DNA of 32,186 nucleotides, taken from contig JAPOJD010000008.1 of NCBI GenBank assembly GCA_029978585.1, positions 1 to 32,186 of the forward strand, given 5' to 3'. The notes beneath the pieces are model-generated. The model ran no database searches. It was not told the DNA's origin and saw only the letters and a program-made list of their open reading frames with translations. The translations under genes and the position numbers were made by a program. Below, one piece after another: positions 10,246 to 20,545 of the stretch. This DNA comes from Actinomycetota bacterium (GTDB lineage Bacteria; Actinomycetota; Actinomycetes; S36-B12). Numbering within the stretch: position 1 is the stretch's first letter; every line of letters starts with the position of its first letter.

Positions 10246-10733
10246 GCGGCGAGGGCGCGGCGTCCGCCACGCCTGTCGATGCCGACGGGCTCCGGGTAGC
10301 CATCGTCGCCGCCTCATGGCACGAGTCGATCATGAACGCGCTCATCGCCGGCGCCCTGGCACTGTGCGAGGAATCGTCTGCGGACGCCGTGGTCCTACGG
10401 GTGCCGGGTACGTTCGAGCTCCCGCTCGCGGCCGCTGTCTGCGCCGATGCCGGTTTCGACGCAGTCGTGGCGCTCGGAGTGGTCATCCGCGGCGGCACGC
10501 CCCATTTCGAATACGTCTGCGAGGCCGCAACGACCGGCCTGACCCGGGTCGCCCTGGATACCCGAACCCCCGTGGGCTTCGGGGTGCTCACGTGCGACAC
10601 GGTCGAGCAGGCGCTCGACCGGGCCGGGCTGCCGGGCTCCCGGGAGGACAAGGGGCGCGAGGCGGCACACGCGGCGCTCGCAACCGCGCTGGTGCTCCGC
10701 CAGGTCCCCGGCGGCCCTAGGCTGCGCCCGTGA
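10242..10733 (+). CDS. ribH: 6,7-dimethyl-8-ribityllumazine synthase
   Basis: [69 protein letters not shown] overlap with ribBA. Confidence 0.95.
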   Translation: MSGEGAASATPVDADGLRVAIVAASWHESIMNALIAGALALCEESSADAVVLRVPGTFELPLAAAVCADAGFDAVVALGVVIRGGTPHFEYVCEAATTGLTRVALDTRTPVGFGVLTCDTVEQALDRAGLPGSREDKGREAAHAALATALVLRQVPGGPRLRP

Positions 10734-10993
10734 AGACGTTCGATGAGCTGTACGCGGAGTTGCAGGCGAAGACCTCCTATCCGGACGAGTCGTCGGGGAC
10801 CGCGAAGTTCCTGGCCCGTGGCGTGCACGAGGTCGGCAAGAAGGTGGTCGAGGAGGCAGCCGAGGCGTGGATGGCTGCCGAGCACGAGGGTCCCGAGCGC
10901 GCAGCCGAGGAGATCGCCCAGCTTCTCTACTTCACCCAGGTCCTCATGATGGCGAGCGGCGTCACGCTCAAAGACGTCTACGACCGCCTCTAG
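10730..10993 (+). CDS. hisE: Phosphoribosyl-ATP pyrophosphohydrolase
   Basis: 87 aa: [58 protein letters not shown]; next gene is hisG. Confidence 0.93.
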   Translation: MKTFDELYAELQAKTSYPDESSGTAKFLARGVHEVGKKVVEEAAEAWMAAEHEGPERAAEEIAQLLYFTQVLMMASGVTLKDVYDRL

Positions 10994-11008
10994 TCGGGGG
11001 GAGGGACC

Positions 11009-11854
11009 ATGCTGCGCGTCGCCCTGCCCAACAAGGGCCAGCTCGCTGATCCGGCTCGCGCCATGCTGCGCGAGGCTGGCTACCTTCGCTCGTCCGCCGC
11101 TCGCGACCTCGTCGTGAACGACCCGGAGAACGACGTCGAATTCTTCTTCCTGCGGCCCAAGGACATTGCGACGTACGTCGGATCGGGGACCCTGGACGTG
11201 GGCATAACCGGCCGCGACATGCTCCTCGACTCGGGAGCCGACGCCGAGGAGGTCGTCGCCCTTGGATTCGGGGAATCGACGTTCCGACTCGCGGCACCCG
11301 CGGGCACAGCCCGTGAACTCGGGGATCTCGCCGGCCGGCGTATCGCGACCTCCTACCCGGGCCTCCTCGCGGAGTACCTGGCCGCACACGAGGTCCAGGC
11401 GCGCGTGGTGCGCCTGGACGGTGCCGTGGAGAACGCCGTCGCCCTGGGGGTCGCGGACGCTGTGGCCGACGTGGTCGCCACGGGCACGACCCTTCGCCAG
11501 GCCGGCCTGGAGCCCGTGGGAGAGCCGCTCCTGCGCTCCGAGGCGCTCGTGGTGCGACGCCGAGGAGCACCGGAGGATGCCGCCGTGGCGACCTTCGTGC
11601 GCCGTCTGCACGGCGTCATGGTGGCCCGAGCATATGTGCTCGTCGACTACGACATCCGCGCAGAGGCCCTCGAGGAGGCCTGCTCGATCACCCCGGGAAT
11701 CGAGTCCCCGACCGTCTCGCCGCTCCACGACACCGCATGGGTGGCCGTGCGCGCGATGGTGCCGCGGCGGGAGGTCCACGCGGTCATGGACGAGCTCTTC
11801 GATCTCGGCGCCCGCGGGATCCTCGTCACCGACATCCATGCCTGCCGGCTCTAG
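11009..11854 (+). CDS. hisG: ATP phosphoribosyltransferase
   Basis: MLRVALPNKGQLADPARAMLREAGY, YVGSGTLDVGITGRDMLLD, RIATSYPGL; C-terminal regulatory domain GARGILVTDIHACRL. Confidence 0.96.
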   Translation: MLRVALPNKGQLADPARAMLREAGYLRSSAARDLVVNDPENDVEFFFLRPKDIATYVGSGTLDVGITGRDMLLDSGADAEEVVALGFGESTFRLAAPAGTARELGDLAGRRIATSYPGLLAEYLAAHEVQARVVRLDGAVENAVALGVADAVADVVATGTTLRQAGLEPVGEPLLRSEALVVRRRGAPEDAAVATFVRRLHGVMVARAYVLVDYDIRAEALEEACSITPGIESPTVSPLHDTAWVAVRAMVPRREVHAVMDELFDLGARGILVTDIHACRL

Positions 11855-11879
11855 CACCCCGAACCGGAGGGATGACCGC

Positions 11880-12368
11880 ATGGTCGAGGGGCTCGGTCGT
11901 CGGATCGAGGCTCCCGCCGATTTCGCCGGCGATGACGGGCGAATAGACGCCGCCCTCGACGCCGCGATCTCGGCTGACGACGCCGATGCCGTACTCCTGG
12001 CGCTGTGCTTCGGTGCCCGACTCCTGGTGCCGGTCGTGGCTGTCGCCGATGAGACCGATGCGGACAGCGGCGCGGGCGAGTCCGGCCAGGTCGCGAAGCG
12101 GGACGGCCAGGCCGGCTCGTCTGCGACCCACATGGCGTCGGTGAGCCTGGTGCAGCAGGACGGCCGCCGTGGCCTCCTCGCGTTCACGTGCCTGGACTCG
12201 CTGCGCCGATGGGATCCCTCGGCCCGGCCGGTGCCCGTCCTCGCGACCGCGGCGGCGCGCGCCGCCCTCGACGAGGGGGCGCACGGCCTCCTCGTCGACG
12301 TCGCGGGGCCGGTTCGCTTCGCGGTGGACGGCCCCGCACTTCGCCGCGTCGCCGGGTTCGCCCCCTAG
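11880..12368 (+). CDS. SseB family-like protein
   Basis: ATG after [71 protein letters not shown] resembles SseB N-terminal domains; located between hisG and infC. Confidence 0.7.
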   Translation: MVEGLGRRIEAPADFAGDDGRIDAALDAAISADDADAVLLALCFGARLLVPVVAVADETDADSGAGESGQVAKRDGQAGSSATHMASVSLVQQDGRRGLLAFTCLDSLRRWDPSARPVPVLATAAARAALDEGAHGLLVDVAGPVRFAVDGPALRRVAGFAP

Positions 12369-12637
12369 GGGCCGGGCCTGCTACCGTGGGCCCTGATCTC
12401 GCCGCCCCTGGGCGGCGTGCGCGAAGTGGAACTCGATTCCCACCCTCCGCCTGCGGGCGTCGGGTCCAGCGCCGGGGATTCCTGCCCGTCGCGCCGAATC
12501 GGGTCGCCGTCGGGTCGGCCCTGCCGCCCCGCCCGGCGATCCGGATCACGGGAAGCCTGCTGTCGCGTCGAGGGGCTCGCCCCTCGGATCCCTGCGCCGG
12601 CGAAGGCCGTCGGCCGTGTGGCGCGCGAGGAGGCAAC
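12369..12637 (+). promoter_or_regulatory. Long structured 5' leader of infC-rpmI-rplT
   Basis: About 270-nt noncoding gap in an otherwise tightly packed region. TACCGT -10-like element at 12382-12387; inverted repeats CGCCGCC-CCTG-GGCGGCG and CGAGGGG-CTCG-CCCCTCG; GAGGAGG at 12627-12633. Confidence 0.5.
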
Positions 12638-13213
12638 ATCAGCGTCGAGCCCAGGATCAACGACAGGATCCGCGTCCCCGAGGTGCGCCTCGTCGGCCCC
12701 CAGGGCGAGCAGGTAGGGATAGTCCGCATCGAGGACGCCCTGCGACTGGCCCAGGAGTCCGACCTCGATCTCGTCGAGGTGGCACCGATGGCGAAGCCGC
12801 CCGTCTGCAAGCTCATGGACTACGACAAGTTCAAGTACGAGGCCGCCGTGAAATTGCGCGAGGCGCGCAAGAACCAGGCGCACACCGTCATCAAGGAGAT
12901 GAAGCTCCGCCCCAAGATCGACCCGCACGACTACGACACCAAGAAGGGTCACGTCGTGAGGTTCCTCAAGGCGGGGGACAAGGTGAAGATCACGATCATG
13001 TTCCGCGGAAGAGAGCAGTCCAGGCCCGAGCTCGGGCTACGGCTGCTGGCACGGCTCGCGGAGGATGTGGAGGATCTCGGATTCGTCGAGGCGGCCCCGA
13101 AGCAGGATGGCCGCAACATGATCATGGTGCTCGCACCCCACCGCACCAAGGCATCGCAGGCGAAGGCGTCGGCGTTGTCCGAAACCGAGGCCGCCCTGGC
13201 CGCGGAAGCCTGA
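12638..13213 (+). CDS. infC: Translation initiation factor IF-3 (AUC start codon)
   Basis: [68 protein letters not shown]; only plausible start is ATC at 12638 preceded by GAGGAGG. Confidence 0.95.
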   Translation: MSVEPRINDRIRVPEVRLVGPQGEQVGIVRIEDALRLAQESDLDLVEVAPMAKPPVCKLMDYDKFKYEAAVKLREARKNQAHTVIKEMKLRPKIDPHDYDTKKGHVVRFLKAGDKVKITIMFRGREQSRPELGLRLLARLAEDVEDLGFVEAAPKQDGRNMIMVLAPHRTKASQAKASALSETEAALAAEA

Positions 13214-13262
13214 ACAGCCCGACGCACCGGGCGCACGGAACCGACGACGAGAGAGGGAGAAC

Positions 13263-13508
13263 ATGCCGAAGCAAAAGACGCACAGCGGCGCCAAGAAGCG
13301 CTTCAAGGTGACCGGCTCGGGCAAGATCACGCACGAGCAGGCGAACCGCCGCCACCTGCTCGAGGGCAAGTCCTCTCGCCGCACCCGCCGCCTCGACAAG
13401 GACGTCGTCGTCAGCCCTGCCGACACCAAGAAGGTCAAGCGCCTCCTCGGCAAGTGCCCCCCCCCGCCGCGACCGTTTGCGGCACACCCGCCACGCCCGG
13501 GCCCATGA
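13263..13508 (+). CDS. rpmI: 50S ribosomal protein bL35 with atypical 17-aa C-terminal extension
   Basis: [64 protein letters not shown] followed by [17 protein letters not shown] before TGA. Confidence 0.93.
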   Translation: MPKQKTHSGAKKRFKVTGSGKITHEQANRRHLLEGKSSRRTRRLDKDVVVSPADTKKVKRLLGKCPPPPRPFAAHPPRPGP

Positions 13509-13533
13509 GGCCCCCGAACCAAGGAGATCCGTC

Positions 13534-13902
13534 ATGGCACGCGTGAAGAGGGCGGTCAATGCCCACAAGAAGCGCCGTGAGGTCCTCGACCAGGCGAGCG
13601 GCTACCGGGGCCAGCGCTCACGGCTGTACCGCAAGGCCAAGGAGCAGGTCACCCATTCGCTCGTCTACGCGTTCAACGACCGCAAGGACCGCAAGGGGGA
13701 CTTCCGCCGCCTGTGGATCCAGCGCATCAACGCCGCGGTCCGTGCCCGCGGGATGACCTACAACCGTTTCATCCAGGGGCTCAAGGCCGCGGGAATCCAG
13801 GTCGACCGCCGCATGCTCGCGGAGATCGCCGTGAGCGATCCGCAGGCCTTCGACTCCCTGGTGGAGACGGCGCGAAAGGCCCTCCCGGCCCCGGCCGCCT
13901 GA
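13534..13902 (+). CDS. rplT: 50S ribosomal protein bL20
   Basis: [75 protein letters not shown] upstream of ATG. Confidence 0.97.
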   Translation: MARVKRAVNAHKKRREVLDQASGYRGQRSRLYRKAKEQVTHSLVYAFNDRKDRKGDFRRLWIQRINAAVRARGMTYNRFIQGLKAAGIQVDRRMLAEIAVSDPQAFDSLVETARKALPAPAA

Positions 13903-13910
13903 ACCGCTCC

Positions 13911-14744
13911 ATGTCTGAGCCGGAGATCACCTCGCCGAGGTCGGCGAGGGTGACCGAAGTCCGGCAGTTGCACGACCGAAGGCACCGCGCCCGGCGCGGT
14001 GCCTTCGTCGTGGAGGGGCCCCAGGCCCTCGACGGAGCGGTCGCGGAGCCGAGCGCGAACGGCCTGGGGCGAGTGAGCCAGGTGTACGTCGACACCGAGG
14101 CGCTCGGGAGGCATCGCGCGCTCATTGCGCGGGCCCGACGCTCGGGGGCAACGGTGACGCTGGTGTCGCCGGATGTCCTGCGGGCGATGGCCGAGACGCG
14201 ACAGCCGCAGGGGATCGTGGCCGTGTGCCCGCTGGTGACCGTCGAGGCGGCGTCGGCGTTCGCCGCGGCGGGAGATCTCGCGGTCATCCTCGACGGAGTC
14301 GCCGATCCCGGCAACGCTGGAACGATCATCCGCACAGCCGACGCTCTCGGGGCCGGTGCCGTCGTCCTCACCGAGGGATCGGTCGACCCCCACAACGGCA
14401 AGTGTGTGCGCTCGACCGCAGGGTCGATCTTCCACGTCGCGGTCGCGCAGGGCGTCCCCGTGCGCTCGGCGATCCAGCAGGCGCGCTCCTGCGGCTTTGA
14501 CATCCTGGCGGCCGATGCGCGGGCGGACGTGGTCCTCGGGACTGCTGAGGCCGATGAACTCCTGGCACGACCGGTGGCATGGGTCTTCGGCAGCGAGGCC
14601 CACGGGGTCAGTCCCGATGCGCGCGCGGAGGCTGTCCGCACGGTGGCCGTGCCCATGGCCGGACGAGCCGAGAGCCTCAACCTTGCGGCCGCCGCCGCGA
14701 TCTGCCTCTACGCCACGGCCCTGGCGCAGCACCGCGGAGCATAG
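13911..14744 (+). CDS. SpoU/TrmH family RNA methyltransferase (TsnR/RlmB-like)
   Basis: ITSPRSARVTEVRQLHDRRHRARRGAFVVEGPQAL, LDGVADPGNAGTIIRTADALGAGAVVLTEGSVDPHNGKCVRSTAGSIFHV, WVFGSEAHGVSPDA, VPMAGRAESLNLAAAAAICLY. Confidence 0.93.
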   Translation: MSEPEITSPRSARVTEVRQLHDRRHRARRGAFVVEGPQALDGAVAEPSANGLGRVSQVYVDTEALGRHRALIARARRSGATVTLVSPDVLRAMAETRQPQGIVAVCPLVTVEAASAFAAAGDLAVILDGVADPGNAGTIIRTADALGAGAVVLTEGSVDPHNGKCVRSTAGSIFHVAVAQGVPVRSAIQQARSCGFDILAADARADVVLGTAEADELLARPVAWVFGSEAHGVSPDARAEAVRTVAVPMAGRAESLNLAAAAAICLYATALAQHRGA

Positions 14745-14750
14745 GGCTGA

Positions 14751-14774
14751 TCGGCGGGACCTTGGTCCCGCCGA
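14751..14774 (+). terminator. Candidate intrinsic terminator without U-tract after the methyltransferase gene
   Basis: Perfect 11-bp inverted repeat TCGGCGGGACC-TT-GGTCCCGCCGA beginning 6 nt after the stop codon. Confidence 0.65.
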
Positions 14775-14827
14775 CACGGGTCCTTCGGTGCCGCCTGCCT
14801 GACGCTCCCCGCCGCGACACTGGTGTC

Positions 14828-15592
14828 ATGGCGCACTATCGGATGTCAGTCCTCGAGGAGAAGGGCTACGTCGTCCTGTCGCGGGATGGCACGGTCATCG
14901 ACCCTCGCGAGTGGCAGGATCTCGAGTACGTCGACTGGAAGTCCTCAGGCGATACTCGCTTCGCTCCCCTCGCCTCGGCGTACGGCGGTATCGACTGCAA
15001 TGCCTTCTGGCACTTCGACCCGCCCAAGCCCGACCGGGATGGCGTGTGGATCCCGTCCCAGGTGGCCGTCGCTCCGACGATCGCGGGGCTTGCCCAGGAG
15101 TCGGGGGCCAATGTGGGCAGGGTGCGCATCATCGAGTTGCAGCCGAACACCTACGCCGATGCGCTCTACAACTCCCATCTGGACGACAACAACCGACTTA
15201 CGCGTGACGGCGATGGCTGGGTGGTCAGGGGATTCCGCAATCTCACCGACGATGCCGGTTCGTTCCTGGTCCTGCGAGAGGACGTCCGGGATCCAGCCAC
15301 GGAGACGCGAATTCCCCTTCCCGCCGGCGCCCGGGTCATCGTCGATTCCGAGCGGATGTGGCACTCGGTGTGGCATCCGGGTCCGCTGCCGAGGTACTGC
15401 CTGATCACGTCGTACGAGTCCGGTCCCGAGCTCGAGAAGTGGATCTTCGAGAACGATCCCACCACCTATGTGGATGTCGCGGTCCTCGACGAGGGATTCG
15501 CGAGCGCGATGGAGGCTGAGGCGCAGGATCGCCGCGCGAAGCGCACGGCGTTCTACGGCTACGACCCGACCAACGTCATGTCGGAGGCTTAG
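14828..15592 (+). CDS. Predicted Fe(II)/2-oxoglutarate-dependent dioxygenase-like protein, paralog A
   Basis: 254 aa. H117-L-D119 in YNSHLDDNNR, H179 in MWHSVWHPG, R189 in PLPRYCLI: the HxD-(~60)-H-(~10)-R pattern of double-stranded beta-helix dioxygenases. High similarity to the next gene. Confidence 0.6.
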   Translation: MAHYRMSVLEEKGYVVLSRDGTVIDPREWQDLEYVDWKSSGDTRFAPLASAYGGIDCNAFWHFDPPKPDRDGVWIPSQVAVAPTIAGLAQESGANVGRVRIIELQPNTYADALYNSHLDDNNRLTRDGDGWVVRGFRNLTDDAGSFLVLREDVRDPATETRIPLPAGARVIVDSERMWHSVWHPGPLPRYCLITSYESGPELEKWIFENDPTTYVDVAVLDEGFASAMEAEAQDRRAKRTAFYGYDPTNVMSEA

Positions 15593-15690
15593 CCCGGGGG
15601 TGGATATCCGGGGAACCTCCCGGGGACGTGACGCACGACACACGCGATCGCTGGCACGCGGCTGGCCCTTCCATGGGGGAGAATAGGGGG

Positions 15691-15714
15691 GCTCCGAGGC
15701 GGCCGCCCCGGAGC
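15691..15714 (+). repeat. Inverted repeat / hairpin upstream of paralog B
   Basis: GCTCCG-A-GGCGGCCGCC-C-CGGAGC: outer 6-bp stem, one mismatch, inner palindrome. Confidence 0.5.
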
Positions 15715-15736
15715 GTTCCAGGGAAGGACCCGCCGG

Positions 15737-16498
15737 ATGTCCTACGTGAAGTTGCCGGAGTTCGAGGAGTCGGGCTACGTCGTCGTGGATTCCTACGACC
15801 AGTCCCAGGATCCGCAGGAATGGCGGGACATCGAGTTCGTGGACTGGAAGTCCTCAGGCGAGACCCGGTTCGCTCCGCTCGCGTCGGCGTACGGCGACAT
15901 GGAGTGCAACGGCTTCTGGCATCACGATCCCCCGAAGACCGACAAGGACGGAGTCTGGGTTCCCGCCAACGCGGCCAGGGCACCGCGGCTCAAGGCGCGC
16001 GCCGAGGAGCCGGGCGCGAACATCGGTCGTTGCCGCGTCATCGAGCTCCAGCCCAATGACTACGCGGACTGCATCTGGAACCTCCACCAGGACGACAACA
16101 ACCGTCTCAACCCGGAGGGAACCGGCTGGATCGTGCGCGGGTTCTTCAACCTGACGGACAATCCCGACTCCTACATGATCCTGCGCGAGGACAAGAACGA
16201 TCCCGCCACGGAGACGCGCATTCCGCTGCCGGCCGGGACACAGGTCATCATCGACACGCAGCGCCTGTGGCACGCGGTGTGGCATCCCGGCCCGGAGCCG
16301 CGTTACTGCCTCATCACCTCCTGGGAGTCCGGTCCCGAGCTCGGCGGATGGATCCGGGAGCGCCATCCGCGTACCCGAGTGGAGAATGCCCCTCTCGACC
16401 CGGCATTCCTGGAGGCCGCCCAGGCCGAGGTGGCCCGACGTCAGGCCGCGAAGGAGGCGGCGTCGGGGGCTATGGTCGACGTGATGAGCGAGGCCTGA
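15737..16498 (+). CDS. Predicted Fe(II)/2-oxoglutarate-dependent dioxygenase-like protein, paralog B
   Basis: 253 aa; H117-Q-D119 in WNLHQDDNNR, H179 in LWHAVWHPG, R189 in PEPRYCLI; aligns without gaps to paralog A through the core. Confidence 0.6.
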   Translation: MSYVKLPEFEESGYVVVDSYDQSQDPQEWRDIEFVDWKSSGETRFAPLASAYGDMECNGFWHHDPPKTDKDGVWVPANAARAPRLKARAEEPGANIGRCRVIELQPNDYADCIWNLHQDDNNRLNPEGTGWIVRGFFNLTDNPDSYMILREDKNDPATETRIPLPAGTQVIIDTQRLWHAVWHPGPEPRYCLITSWESGPELGGWIRERHPRTRVENAPLDPAFLEAAQAEVARRQAAKEAASGAMVDVMSEA

Positions 16499-16617
16499 CC
16501 CTCCCGGGTCTCGACCCGCCGCCGCGCGGCCGACCTGTGTCGTGGCGCTGCGGTTGCCCAGGTAGCGTGTAGGAAAGCCCGCCCCCACGGGCAACGAACC
16601 ACGGAAAGAGGCTCACC

Positions 16618-17543
16618 GTGACCACGGCCGCTCCCGCGACCGTCTCCGATGACGACGTCCTCGATGCCCTAGAGGCCGAGGCACTGCACGTCTATCGAGA
16701 GGTGGCCGGCGCCTTCCGGCGTCCCGTCCTGCTGTACTCCATCGGCAAGGACTCCAGCGTGCTCCTGCACCTGGCGCGCAAGGCCTTCCACCCAGCGCCG
16801 ATCCCCTTCAAGGTCATGCACATCGACACGACCTGGAAGTTCCGCGAGATGATCGAGTTCCGCGAGCGCATGGCGCGCGAGCTGAACCTCGACCTGAAGG
16901 TCCAGACGAATCTCGCGGCTGTCGCCGAGGGCGTGACCCCGTTCACCCACGGAACCCACGAGTACACCCGGATCATGAAGACCGTGGCCCTGCGCGAGGG
17001 CCTGGACGAACTCCAGGCCGACTGCGCGATCGGCGGAGCCCGTCGCGACGAGGAGAAGTCGCGGGCCAAGGAGCGGATCTTCTCGCTTCGCGAGCCCGGT
17101 CATCGCTGGGACCCGCGCAAGCAGCGGCCGGAGTTCTGGCGGACCGCAAATACCGCGCTTGCCGAGGGGCAGACGATGCGCGCGTTCCCGATCAGCAACT
17201 GGACCGAGTTCGACATCTGGCGCTACATCCGGCGGGAGAACATCCCCATCGTCGATCTGTACTACGCGCGACCGCGCCCGGTCGTGTGGCGCGAGAACAC
17301 CTGGATCATGGTGGACGATGACCGCCTCCCGCTGAGGGAGGGCGAGGTTCCCGAGATGCGCAGCGTCCGCTTCCGCACCCTGGGGTGCTACCCGCTCTCG
17401 GGCGCAGTGGAGTCCACGGCGGCCGACCTGGACACCCTCATCGCCGAGATGCTCGAGAGCAACGTCTCCGAGCGGGCCGGGCGACTCATCGACGGCGAGG
17501 GTGGGGGCTCGATGGAGGCCAAGAAGGCGGAGGGCTACTTCTG

Positions 17544-17544
<1 letters not shown>
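16618..17544 (+). CDS. cysD: Sulfate adenylyltransferase subunit 2
   Basis: [84 protein letters not shown] start after AAAGAGG. Confidence 0.96.

Positions 17545-20544
<3,000 letters not shown>

Positions 20545-20545
<1 letters not shown>

Noticed and set aside
9680-12187. 835-aa minus-strand ORF
   Set aside because: Antisense to ribBA, ribH, hisE and hisG; low-complexity Arg/His/Gly-rich translation, so a GC-bias artefact.
13455-13902. Programmed frameshift at C9 fusing bL35 to bL20
   Set aside because: The bL20 frame is open upstream to the C-run, so slippage could in principle fuse them, but rplT has its own Shine-Dalgarno and ATG and no fusion is known; open frames are common at this GC content.
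16553-16595. GTTGCCC...GGGCAAC repeat before cysD as a riboswitch
   Set aside because: 7-bp arms with a long loop and no recognisable aptamer core; could be a simple hairpin or chance.
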